Position numbers and translations under genes: made by a program
NCBI GenBank assembly: GCA_964059195.1
Contig: CAXKWD010000005.1
Location: forward strand, 137,283,686-137,347,685
Reading direction: 5' to 3'
DNA length: 64,000 bases
Source of the DNA: Ectobius pallidus
Lineage: Eukaryota; Arthropoda; Insecta; Blattodea; Ectobiidae
Notes under the pieces: generated by a model
What the model was told of the DNA's origin: nothing
What the model saw: only the letters and a program-made list of their open reading frames with translations
Database searches by the model: none
Shown here: positions 48,237 through 58,470 of the stretch, one piece after another
Layout: the number at the start of each line of letters is the position of its first letter
Position numbering within the stretch: position 1 is the first letter of the stretch

Positions 48237-49119
48237 TTCATTATACAAATTGAAGTTAATATTGAAATTGAAGTGTAAATTGTGGTATGTTTATTATATT
48301 CACTCAATCTTGTATTTTATGCTGTCAAAAATTAATCTCTCTCTCAATATTCAATTTAAATACCGGTACTTTACATAATCTTGTAAATTTGCTTGATTAA
48401 AATGAATAAATGTAATGTAAGTTACAGAATGTAAGTTCTTTAAGCAACTATAAACTTTTAGATCAAGTTACTACTCATACTATTAAATCCCCAAAATCCA
48501 GAAACTAACATACAGAAAGACAAATGAAAGCAATAAGTGATGACTTCAGATCAAATATCTTAATGTTATCAATCATAAGCTAACAGTGCATGAGAAAGTT
48601 AATATCTTGTATACAAACTGGTTAATATGGTTGGTATGTAACGACTTGAAAAAAGGTTTCCACTTGTTTTTGTTCCTAATGAGATTAATATAATTTGTAA
48701 CAAACTGTTATTATACAATCTCAAATGCAAGATTATGGGTACAATATCTTTATAGTCATGTAATACTAGGTTGATGGGTCATGGTTAATTGATGGACTAA
48801 TGTACATTCCTAAAATGGTTGTAGAAGTCCTTGACTTCAAGTCTGCATCTACATTAAACAAGTTCTGGTACAAAAGAAAAGTATGGCTTCAAATTATATC
48901 AACACCAGTTCCTTGGAGATTTTAATTACAGTAATATGTTCATCCTATTATGTTCCCGATGAAACAGTTCAGTTGCTTGGTTGGTTTTATGGTTATTTAA
49001 CAACTGGGATGTACTGCAACCCAGACCTGGTGTGCCGGAATTTTTCCTGCAGGAGTTCTTTTAATGCCTGTAAATATATAGACATGTGCCTGTCACATTT
49101 ATGGGCTCAATCTGTAGCT
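48237..49119. other. AT-rich non-coding stretch
   Basis: The 84-codon frame at 48883-49137 (plus) has no recognised domain. Nothing else supported. Confidence 0.5.
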
Positions 49120-49400
49120 TATGTTAGATTAGATTAGATTAGATAATGGGGGCTAAAGAGAGTTTTTAAAAGGCACGTCAGCCTAGAAGGCTTATTGTGC
49201 TGCCCCTTTGTTGGAGAAGCTCTTGGCTTCCTTTCCCAAAGTTTTTCCTGGATAGTTACCAGGGTAACACAATCAAGCAGGGTATTTGGATTACTCCCTC
49301 CCACTTGCTTAAGCTTTGAGCCCCATTGGGCGAGAAAATCTCATCGTTTCCCAAAATCTGTTCCTTGAACAAGTTTCAGTATTTTGGTTCCAGCTTATGT
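49120..49400 (-). mobile_element. Probable LINE 3'-end fragment with (AATCT)n tail, minus strand
   Basis: Read on the minus strand, a GC-balanced block (GGGGCAGCACAATAAGCC and GGCTGACGTGCC) leads into GCCCCCATTATCTAATCTAA and further AATCT units (49124-49145 on the plus strand). A GC-balanced 3' region ending in a short pentameric tandem tail is the usual look of CR1/Jockey-type LINE 3' ends. No coding remnant was confirmed. Confidence 0.5.
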
Positions 49401-49611
49401 TAGAAGGAAATATACTAAACAAGCAAGTCAACAAATTTTTTCGGTAGAGGTTCATACTGATGCAAAAGTTCTTAGGACAATGACAGACAATAGCAATTTT
49501 AATTCTTAAATTTCTACGAGTGTTAGGATATATATTTATTGAAATATACAGGCTTCTTGAAATTATCAAGTCATTTGGGATTATTTACTTTCCATACTTA
49601 TGAAGTCAAGG

Positions 49612-49890
49612 GTAAAGTAAAGGTAAAGTGATCTCTGTATAGCGCGTGGCTCCCAAATTGAGACAACAGCACAGGAAGGTGGTAAAGTGGTCAGCTCTAC
49701 GCACTGACTGCTTTTTACCCCCAGGAATATTCCTGGTACTCATTTCTCTTAGAGGCTGAGTTGTCCCCAGGGCCATAGTGCAACCAGAAGGATTAGGCCA
49801 ATGGAAAAATCCCACTGACCTCATTGAGAATCGCACCTGTGACCTTCTGGTATGTATCCCAGTGTCTCAACCACTACGCCACGATATACC
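49612..49890 (-). mobile_element. SINE family A, minus strand
   Basis: Begins with GTAAAGTGATCTCTGTATAG (reverse of the family 3' end) and ends with the reversed head around TCTCAACCACTACGCC. GAGGCTGAGTTGTCCCCAGG corresponds to the CGACTCAGTCTCTAACAG segment of the plus copy. The A-box is kept; the B-box is slightly altered. Confidence 0.82.
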
Positions 49891-49892
49891 TC

Positions 49893-50811
49893 ATCAAAGT
49901 CAAGGATAATTAAATTCAAATTTGACTTTTACTCTGGGAAAATCCCACTCAAGACTAGCTATGAAATTTGTCTCCAACCTCCTAAGTATAGAATGTGACG
50001 ATAGACCTTCACTAACTCCCTCAGTTTTATGAGTTAGATCTTTTACACCATATTCCTGTATTATACAGGACAGTATTAGCATAACTGTGCAGATTTAAGA
50101 GGTAGTAGATAACATTAAAAGAAATGTAAAATCTATTTGTTGTTAAAATCTGCACAGTTATTATTACTTCCATTTTGTATATATTATGTATATATTATGT
50201 ATTTCACTTTATTTGAAAATTCCTCCAAATGTGTCAATAGGATAAGATACTTGTAGTTTATTATAGCTTTATATATATAATATATAATTATATTATGACC
50301 AGCGGGTGCCCTGCTTTGCATGTGATTATTTACTCAACAGCTAGATTTTTATTTACATCATTTATTTAAATGACAATTTTAATCGTAATTATATTGTTTT
50401 AATAAAAAAGTATAAATAATTAAATGATTAAAACGAATCTTGTGCTGCCACAGAGATTCAAAATGAATTAAAACAATAATTAAAAAGCAAAAAACCCGGC
50501 TTCAAGGTGCATTTCATGATTCAAGTGCACTGCCCATGGAAAGAACGATCTCAGATTTGAGTTCCCTACCCCAGCTTCCGAGCAAGGCCACCTTCAATCA
50601 ATTTCAAAATTGAATACTGTCTTGTTAATAGGTGGTGTTGGATGTACACGGAAACACAAGCTCAATATTATATTAGGTTCTAAATGTTCTGCAGGAAAAA
50701 GTTTGAGAAAAATTATAATATAGCTGAGGTTATCTTTCAAGCATTTCCCTCAACCATTAGATGATTCTCAAAAAAAAAAAAAAGGTATATGGCATTTAAG
50801 ACAGTACATAG
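49893..50811. other. AT-rich non-coding stretch
   Basis: Repeated TATATTATGTA near 50170-50205; 14 A at 50770-50783. Nothing else supported. Confidence 0.5.
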
Positions 50812-51350
50812 CATGGTGGCTCATGCTTAGCGTGTGGGCCTGGCATGCTAGCGGTTCGGAGTTCAAATCTCGGGGCCGGCGAGCATGTCATTTGTGGTGA
50901 CCTTTGGGGATTTTTCCCGGGGATCCTCCCGTTTCTCCCTCTCATTCCACCAACACTCTCCATTTCATCTTCAAACTCCCCCTCATTTTCATCCTGTTTC
51001 CTTTCCCAGTTTCCAGTATGCCATTGCTTCAGCACCTGCTGTGGGCCTCTCCAGTCCTCCCCATGGCTTGTGGTCATGAAGTTGCTGGCTGGTGTGCCGC
51101 CAACCTGGGGGCTCTATATCCCAAGAGGTACCGAGGCAGTGGCACACGTGGCATGGTAAAGGTCTCTACTGCATGTAGGGGAGTTCTGTGGAGGCTCGCG
51201 GTGGGGTCTGTTGACGAGGGGCCGTTGGGCATGCACATCATTTCATTTACTGGAGGTTGGGACAATGGACCGAATGTTTAGGGTCGTTTAGCAACCTGCC
51301 TCCTCCTCTCCTTCAGGGGACTAAGCCTAATCCTAATCCTAAGACAGTGC
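50812..51350 (+). mobile_element. Long GC-rich tRNA-derived SINE, family I, about 540 bp
   Basis: Head with GGTGGCTCATGCTTAGCGTG and B-box GGAGTTCAAATCTCGG, then a markedly GC-rich body. It ends CCTTCAGGGGACTAAGCC followed by two TAATCC units, a close match to the family B end at 54.5 kb (CCCTGAAGGGACTAGGCC). Open frames on both strands and in several phases reflect the composition and show no protein-like content. Confidence 0.75.
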
Positions 51351-51934
51351 ATGCTGATAACCCACTATCCAGTCCAAAAACTTGACATGTACCTTGTTAA
51401 CCCTAAAATCCTCAGTTTACATCAGCTGAGTTTACAGGACTGGTATAATACCTTGAATCTTTGAAATGCATAATTTAACTTCAAGAAACATAATCCACTA
51501 TAAACAATAATTTATGTTTCAATGAAACAAAAACCTGGTAGAGATAATGCAAAATAGCGGCTTCCTAATACAGTTAATAAATAATGTTGATTGCCCTGCA
51601 TTCATATTTCTTGCCTCTCTTATACCGTTACTTGTCATGATATAAATGAAGATTCATTATAGCTTGCATTGAATCTACAGGCCATAAATAATAACTCCTT
51701 TCTTTTTGTTAACACTGTAAACTTGCAGTGACCCTGTCTTTGCTCCAGACTCCAGCTGTTTTGTTTAGTCCTATGTCACTTAGAATATCATTGTGTAGGA
51801 GTATATAGAATCCTGTTCACAATCAATCATGCATTCACTTCAAACTAAAGCAAGAATTTAAAGCAAGAATGTACTCTGTTAAAAATTGTGAAGAGATATA
51901 ACACAGGCAATGGCCAAACCATTTTCTATACATC
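51351..51934. other. Non-coding stretch
   Basis: Nothing supported. Confidence 0.5.
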
Positions 51935-52325
51935 CTGTACAACTCTGAGGTTTTCATGACCTGTCCCTCCTTAGGGTCCTTTAAAAGAAAGATAAAATGT
52001 GTTTAATTCTTGTCTTTATGATGTGCATGTATTATTTAATTTCTTTAAATACTTGGCTTGTACTTATTTGTACTTATTTATATTGATATGTAATAATTTT
52101 AGTTACATGCATTTTATCTAAGTTGACATGTATTTTATCTCATACCTATTTCTTTAACTTGTCTTTAACTTTTAGTGAAATTTCCTTGCCTGTCTATTAG
52201 GTGAGGCTTTGTTATTAGTATGGGTATCTGAAATAGTTTTTAATATGTATTTGACAACCACTGCCACCGGGCAAATGCCCAATTGCAGTGTAAATTAACA
52301 ATAAATAAATAAATAAATAAATAAT
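51935..52325 (+). mobile_element. LINE 3' end with stem-loop and (AAAT)n tail
   Basis: A degraded C-terminus (SLGSFKRKIKC, matching the FKrrLK motif at the end of Jockey/CR1-type ORF2) is followed by about 300 bp of T-rich 3' UTR. Then come the hairpin GGGCAAATGCCC at about 52270-52281 and an (AAAT)n tail at 52300-52325. 5'-truncated, non-functional. Confidence 0.65.
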
Positions 52326-52329
52326 ATAT

Positions 52330-52974
52330 CCGTCTATTTGATTGTAATGATGTAGAAAATCAATGAACCTAATAAACACTAATAGTCCCTCATAAGTGAT
52401 AAGATATATCGTATTCATATTGTTATATTTGTTTGTTATGGTTTATTTTAGTCCAGTTGCATATTATCACTTAGGGCTGTATCATCACTGGTTTGCTGGA
52501 ATTTTGTTCTGATGAGAGTTCTTTTACATCTATAGACATGGCAGATGAGACAAAAATCATGGCTTTAGGATACATGGTAGCAATATTAGTTTATGAAATG
52601 CTGGGGACCATCCCCATGATTCATCTTACCTCTTCAGTTATGATAGAAGCCAAATCCTTACTGACTGCTCCACCCAGGCTAATTCCAATTTTTTCTCGAA
52701 AGTTGTGTTATGAAGGTCCATAAGCCACTGAACAAAAAGAAATAAAAGAACATTAATTTAACTTCGTAGGTAAATGACATACAGTGTAGGTTTTATGCAT
52801 TATTTCATTGATCAAATACCAGCAGACAAAAGAAAATGTTTATATCTAGAATCAAATTTTCACCACCTGTCCCTCTGCCCTCTCTCAGAAAATAGGTTAA
52901 GCAAATTAGTCCTAAATACTAAATCCTCCATGAGACTCTCTCTATATTCCACTTAGTACTTCAAAGCAGTGCTT
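52330..52974. other. AT-rich non-coding stretch
   Basis: The 76- and 60-codon plus frames at 52493 and 52774 have no recognised motif. Confidence 0.5.
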
Positions 52975-53168
52975 AATTTCTGCCATAACGCGGCAGAATG
53001 GCGGAGGATAATTCATGGTATGTAAATATCCAATTTCGGCATTTGCCTTTGCGACTGGGGAAACCATGAAAAAACTCATTTCAAATTGGTCAGCCATGGG
53101 ATTTGAACCTGGGACCTCTAGAATGCAAGTCCAAGATGTTACCATCTCAGCCATCTCGTACAGTTCTT
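52975..53168 (-). mobile_element. SINE family E, minus strand, longest copy
   Basis: Minus strand: GAGATGGCTGAGATGGTAAC (A-box), CCCAGGTTCAAATCCCATGG (B-box), GGTTTCCCCAGTCGCAAAGG, then TTATCCTCCGCCATTCTGCC. The 136-codon minus-strand frame across it is a SINE read-through, not a gene. Confidence 0.78.
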
Positions 53169-54117
53169 TTGGTTTTATTGTTTTGATTATAAGAAATTGT
53201 GTATTAAACACCTGAATTTCAGGAAAGTATTTTGTAAAAAATGATTTCTCATTGCAAGTTTTATCACACGTTTTCAAAACTAGAAACTTGTGACTTTTAT
53301 GGGGGACTATGGTTGAAAAGTGGGCAAAATGTGTCGGTATGTGTTCTAGCATGTAAACTTTTAGACATTGAGCACTGATTTAAAGGAATAAATCAAGCTA
53401 TCAAAATTATAATGTTTTGACCTTGCGAATTTTTCATCCTGCAGAAACTTCAGTATGTTCTTATTGAGTTTAGATTTCTATATTATATTGTATTCAATAA
53501 CATGAGTATGCAATATTAAGTGCACTCTTGCACGCATATATTGAACAATAAATATTTTGGTCTCCCTTTTATACATCTAGACTGTGCTCACTTAAGACTA
53601 GCCAATCCAGTTTGTATTTTCTGCAGCCTACCTAATCATCCCACACAAACAAGACCCTGTCACATCTCCCTGTAAGACTATTTTTTGTTGTTCTTTTCAT
53701 TGGAGGTTTTTATTTTTTATGTGCCGGGGTATCATTTCTTCTTTTTGTTTTTAGACTTCACGCAGTCATTGGATACAGATTTAAAGCCACACAACCTTAA
53801 CTTAAGTCTGCCAGGCCCTCTACCTCTCACCTTGTAAGGCTGTTAGCCAGAGCAAGCTAATCTGTGACATCACAAAGTTGTTGCAAGTCCAGTGTTTCTA
53901 AGGTCATCAGTGGAATAAGGAACAAACAACTGTTGTCGTTATTAAATCACATTCATTTAATTTGGTGTATTACTAAAGACATAAATCTTACACAATAAAT
54001 ATTCATAAGCTTGTCTCTGTAAATATATGCAGGATATTATGGTCATACTATGTAAAACATATTAATTAGATCTACGGTACTTATCACATTAACCATTTAT
54101 TTTCATTGTTATTGACA
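53169..54117. other. Non-coding stretch
   Basis: Nothing supported. Confidence 0.5.
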
Positions 54118-54520
54118 TATTCCACCATTGTGGAACAGGAGATGCATTTGCTCCTCTCACACAGGGGGACCAGGTTCGAATCTTGGTTACCTATTTGAGG
54201 TTTTTTCCAGAATTTTACCTCACCTATGAGACAAATGTCATGTAACTTTAGATCCTTCTGGTCCCCGGATATCATATGGCCATCATTATCATCTTCTTTA
54301 GAGTGAACGTGTGTGAGAATATTGTGTCTCGTCATATGTGTTTGTGTTGTCTTGGAGGTGGCCCCGACATAGAGCCGATTCCTCAAGCTGAGAGGCCCTC
54401 CATATCCTTGTCTGGTCAAAAAAGCATGTATGTGTGATCAATAGATAATCACTCTCCCAACAGGTCGCTGCCCTGTATATGTATATGGTCTACATCCCTG
54501 AAGGGACTAGGCCTAAAGTA
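54118..54520 (+). mobile_element. SINE family B, copy 2 (best preserved)
   Basis: B-box AGGTTCGAATCTTGG in the head. The body has GAGACAAATGTCATGTAAC, GGTCCCCGGATATCATATGG and AGGTGGCCCCGACATAGAGC. It ends CCCTGAAGGGACTAGGCCTA. That end is shared with family I. Confidence 0.78.
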
Positions 54521-54611
54521 AGTTATTGACATAGTAGTACTAATTGAAAGATAATGCACTTGCATTAAATTTATAGGGGATTATAACATAACATAACAAT
54601 TTCACTATGTT

Positions 54612-54780
54612 GATTTTGTGGTCCGGTGGTTAGCATCATGGACTACAGATCTGGTGACACAGTTTCGATCCTCAGTAGCCTACCCTAAGATTTTTCAGAG
54701 GTACAGATTGAGGAATCTAGAAGAGGGTACACTCATCCTTATGATAGCAATGGAGAAGCTGCAGTCAACACTTTATCTCT
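54612..54780 (+). mobile_element. SINE family F-like, plus strand
   Basis: GTGGTCCGGTGGTTAGC (A-box) and GTTTCGATCCTCAG (B-box), then AAGATTTTTCAGAGGTACAG, which parallels the AAGATTCTTCTGGGG segment of family F. Confidence 0.65.
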
Positions 54781-54849
54781 TTAGAAATCCTTAATTAATC
54801 AATCTACCTTCTATATATCAGCTTCATTTTCGAATATGTTCTAAAATAC

Positions 54850-57460
54850 ACTACCATAATAAAATACACTACTAAAATAAACTCCTTAGAGAAATTATTA
54901 ATTTATCTTAATCATTTTAATTTATCAATTGTTCTATGTGGGGATTTTAACATTGATAATAACATGAAGTCAGAATTTACGTCACAATTTTTGAATGTTC
55001 TAAGAGTGTCAAATCTATACTGTACCAATACTAACCCAACCAGGGGGAACTCATGTATTGATAATGCTATCACCAATATTTCAAGAAATCAGATATTTAC
55101 TTCAATTTTTAATTGCATAGTTTCGGATCACAATGGCTTAAAAATATCAATTTGTTTTCCTAACAGCTCAATGGGTAATAATTGCAAATCAATCAGAATT
55201 CGCAGTTTTCAAGATTCCAGCAAATATCAGTTTTTGTCCCATCTATGTGCCATTGATTGGAACCACCTAAAATTAACTGTAAATGTTAATGATAAGACTA
55301 ATAATAGCTGCACTTTTGACAAGTTTTTTAATATCTTTTTAGATTACTTTAATGAGTGTTTTCCTTTCAAGTATATCAAACAAAGTATGCATAAATTACC
55401 TAAATTTAATCGGATTACGAACTGGTATACTAAAGATCTAAGAGTAATGAAAAATAACTTAACTAAACTTTACAAATACAAAAAGTGGTCTACTTTGCTG
55501 TATCCTAATCTTAATGGAGATATTAAAGTTCATTACAACAATGCTAAGAGGGCATATTCTAGAGAAATTAAAGCTGCTAAACAGAAAGCAAATGAAGATT
55601 ACATCAACAAGTCGACAAATAAATGTAAAGCTGCATGGGAAGTAATTAATAGTGTGCGTAATAAATCAGGCACCTGCAGCAGTTGCAACCTCAACCCAGA
55701 TGATGTAAATAACTACTTTGTGAATTCTGTCAAACTTATTTCTGAAAATGTCAAATCTTCTAAAGATGATGCAATTAATTTTCTTTGTAACACTAACTTA
55801 AACAATAATTCTGTCTTTACATGGCAACTGGTCTCTCAGAATGACGTTCTTAAAGCTGTCTTTGATTTAAAAAATTCTCGTTGTAAAGATATTTATGACA
55901 TGGATAGTGATCTGCTTAAGTTTGTTATTCCTCATATTATTGAACCATTAACCTACACCATAAATGAATGTTTTTCATCTGGATGTTTCCCAAACTCTTT
56001 GAAGAAAACCAAAGTCATACCGGTTCATAAAAAGAGTGATCCAAGTAATGTAGCTAATTATCGACCAATTTCTATTGTGCCAGTTTTTTCTAAAGTATTT
56101 GAAAAATTAATTAATAAGCAATTAACAATGCATTTTGAGCTCAACTCTCTTTTTTCTAAATCTCAGTATGGTTTTAGATCGGCAAGATGCACTGCTGATG
56201 CTGTTGAACACCTCATTGAGTGTGTCATCAATGGATTTGAAAAACAAGATTCCACTCTGACGGTGCTGTGTGACTTGTCAAAAGCTTTTGATTGTGTATC
56301 ACATGAAATCTTATGTAATAAATTAGAATATTATGGAATTCAGGGAAAAACGCTCAATCTAATCAGATCTTACTTATTAAATCGCACACAAGTAACTTGT
56401 ATTAAAGGCCAGTTTTCTCCTTCTGCAACAATTAATACTGGAGTACCTCAGGGATCCATTTTGGGTCCTCTCCTGTTCTTAATAATGATTAATGATTTGC
56501 CATTTAACCTAAATTGTGACTCTGTCTTATATGCTGATGACACCTCTTTATTAACCAGTGGCTCTTCTTTGAATGATGTCAATATCTCAATGGAATTATC
56601 ATTAAAAACAGCTACTAAATGGTTTGAGGTTAATGGGTTCAAACTTAATAATGATAAAACTCAACGCATTCTTTTTTCTCTTAAACAATTACATAATGAA
56701 TTTGCTTCTGATGTTAAACTTTTGGGTATTGTATTGGATTCAAAACTTAATTGGTCTGATCATATTTCTTATGTTTGTAAAAGACTTTCTCGGGTAATTT
56801 TCCTACTGAGCCATCTAAAAAATAATGTATCTAAGCACCATCTAAAGATGTCCTATTATGCTTTTTTTCACAGTATACTTTCATATGGCCTCCATATCTG
56901 GGGTAGTGGTGCAGATATCTATAAAGTATTATTACTACAAAAAAAGGCTTTGAGAATAATCTCTGGTGCATCGTTTGATGCTCATTGTCGTCCATTGTTT
57001 CAAAACTCTAAAATTCTCACTGTAATCAATCAATATATCTTCAACTGTTTGATAAATATTAAGTCTAATCTCCATGAACAAAATTTTCAATATAATTTAC
57101 ACCATCATAACACTAGGAATAATTACCTCATAGTGACACAAAGTTCAAGATTAACTAAAACAAAGAAGTGGTGCAATAATTTGGGTATTAAGTTGTTTAA
57201 TAGTTTACCCAAAACTGCACATTCAGTTAAATTAAACAGGTTTAGGACTGTTCTGAGAGACTGGCTTGCAAATAATCCATTTTATTCTATTAGTGAGTTT
57301 TTTGAAGTTAATATTGATGTTGTTTTCTAAATTTATACACTATACTGCTATTTTGACATAATTCTGTTATCCATTTTCATTCTCACTCTTATTTATGTAT
57401 GTTGATAACCACATTTTGATGTGGTTCAAAAACAAAATCAAATCAAATCAAATCAAATCA
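54850..57460 (+). mobile_element. 5'-truncated CR1/Jockey-type LINE with intact RT frame
   Basis: Starts inside the endonuclease coding region: the frame is open from 54799, and element-like protein begins about 54880 (LSIVLCGDFNID). ORF2 ends at 57330. The 3' UTR contains the hairpin ACCACAT-TTTG-ATGTGGT (57409-57426) and the tail (AAATC)n at 57434-57460. Typical truncation by incomplete reverse transcription. Target duplications could not be identified. Confidence 0.88.
54964..57330 (+). CDS. LINE ORF2 (endonuclease C-terminus + reverse transcriptase), 788 codons
   Basis: The protein would carry the catalytic reverse transcriptase of a LINE. From the Met at 54964, the C-terminal endonuclease motif SDHNGLKISI lies at residues 54-63. 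The RT domain spans roughly 343-590, with DLSKAFDCVSH at 437-447, TGVPQGSILGPLLF at 492-505 and catalytic YADD at 523-526. The C-terminal region ends with RFRTVLRDWLANNPFYSISE, the usual Jockey/CR1 tail. The frame continues upstream to 54799 and contains GDFN, so this Met is internal, not the native start. The first half of the endonuclease is missing, so the element cannot retrotranspose by itself. No stop or frameshift in about 2.4 kb implies a recent insertion. Confidence 0.9.
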   Translation: MKSEFTSQFLNVLRVSNLYCTNTNPTRGNSCIDNAITNISRNQIFTSIFNCIVSDHNGLKISICFPNSSMGNNCKSIRIRSFQDSSKYQFLSHLCAIDWNHLKLTVNVNDKTNNSCTFDKFFNIFLDYFNECFPFKYIKQSMHKLPKFNRITNWYTKDLRVMKNNLTKLYKYKKWSTLLYPNLNGDIKVHYNNAKRAYSREIKAAKQKANEDYINKSTNKCKAAWEVINSVRNKSGTCSSCNLNPDDVNNYFVNSVKLISENVKSSKDDAINFLCNTNLNNNSVFTWQLVSQNDVLKAVFDLKNSRCKDIYDMDSDLLKFVIPHIIEPLTYTINECFSSGCFPNSLKKTKVIPVHKKSDPSNVANYRPISIVPVFSKVFEKLINKQLTMHFELNSLFSKSQYGFRSARCTADAVEHLIECVINGFEKQDSTLTVLCDLSKAFDCVSHEILCNKLEYYGIQGKTLNLIRSYLLNRTQVTCIKGQFSPSATINTGVPQGSILGPLLFLIMINDLPFNLNCDSVLYADDTSLLTSGSSLNDVNISMELSLKTATKWFEVNGFKLNNDKTQRILFSLKQLHNEFASDVKLLGIVLDSKLNWSDHISYVCKRLSRVIFLLSHLKNNVSKHHLKMSYYAFFHSILSYGLHIWGSGADIYKVLLLQKKALRIISGASFDAHCRPLFQNSKILTVINQYIFNCLINIKSNLHEQNFQYNLHHHNTRNNYLIVTQSSRLTKTKKWCNNLGIKLFNSLPKTAHSVKLNRFRTVLRDWLANNPFYSISEFFEVNIDVVF

Positions 57461-57875
57461 TGATACAAGATACTGTAATAACATTATAACCCAAAGTCTC
57501 ACATGCAACACAAAGAAACTTCATAATACCTGTGTGTCAAGATTTTCAATAGTCTACCCAGAAAACTAGGGACTTAAACATTAATACCTTCAACTCACTA
57601 GTAAAGAAAAAATTTAAAAATCTGCTTATACAACAAACAAGCATTTTTTATATTGTTACTGATTTAAAGTAATATACTTATCTTCTAATTGTCTTTCTAA
57701 ACCTTTTTGTAAATATTGTATTTCTAGAGGAATATTGTAAATTTTTCTTATATAAATTACTGTGAATTTTTGCTTAGAAATGTTTTAAGTGATTGTACAT
57801 TTATTCTGTGACTTACATATGGCTGTTGTCTAATATTATCTTATATGATCGATAAATAATAAATAAATAAATGAA
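57461..57875 (+). pseudogene. Older LINE 3' end (ORF2 tail, 3' UTR, AAAT tail)
   Basis: Coding remnant KIFNSLPRKL, a frameshift, then DLNINTFNSLVKKKFKNLL and IFYIV, followed by a stop. This is the nklP...FK--lk-lL--a-FY pattern of Jockey/CR1 ORF2 C-termini. The 3' UTR runs to an (AAAT)n tail at 57853-57873. It begins immediately after the tail of the intact LINE, so the younger element inserted into or just in front of it. It is a different family, because the end motif and tail repeat differ. Confidence 0.7.
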
Positions 57876-58420
57876 TATATAATGAAGTATTGCTGTAATC
57901 AAGTAATAAACTGTTATTAATTTTGTCCCCCCTCCCCCAAGGAAATGAAGTGGTCGCGCTCAGAGTATAGTTGATATTATACATCCAGTAAATTGACCTA
58001 AAAAGTAACACATGATACCTACAGATTTTTTGCAAACTTTCACTTAAACTTTCGCAATCTTGAATCATCCTACACAAAACAACATGAAACCTGATTTTTC
58101 ATAAGATAGATAGGTACTTCTTTAATATGATAAGTTATTAGTCCATATTTCATTAGGATCATTTTTTTTTTATCAAGAATGCAGAGTAGACAACTTATTC
58201 AAAGCGATGCAAGCCTACACACAAAACATGAAAGGAGCAGAACATTTAATTTATAGCTTCAAATTGCTACTGGTAAATCAATTTATGTTTCAGGATTTTG
58301 AAAAATAATAAAATTGTCAGGACAGGTGTCAGGACTGCTCTGGTAAAGATAAAATAGCCTATGATGAAATATACCAACATCCATACAAAAGAGTGGGTTG
58401 GCTTAACTTACTGCTCTAAT
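57876..58420. other. AT-rich non-coding stretch
   Basis: Nothing supported. Confidence 0.5.
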
Positions 58421-58470
58421 AAAAGTAAAAGGTAAAGTGATCCCTATACATGCCACAAAGGCCAGTTTTG
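58421..58470 (-). mobile_element. SINE family A 3' fragment, minus strand
   Basis: AAAGGTAAAGTGATCCCTAT is the reverse complement of the family 3' end at 13.9 kb and matches 49.6 kb. Confidence 0.55.

Noticed and set aside
49124..49145. TTAGA repeats as interstitial telomere sequence
   Set aside because: The insect telomere unit is TTAGG; this is TTAGA, only about four units, at the end of a LINE-like 3' block.
50796..51281. Several overlapping open frames of 60-125 codons on both strands
   Set aside because: They fall in the GC-rich body of a tRNA-derived SINE, in several phases at once, without domains or splice context.
52942..53352. 136-codon minus-strand open frame
   Set aside because: Half of it is a read-through of SINE family E; the remainder has no recognisable protein content.
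57434..57460. AAATC units as a CRISPR-like or satellite array
   Set aside because: They are a perfect 5-bp tandem directly after a LINE 3' UTR, that is, the element's tail.
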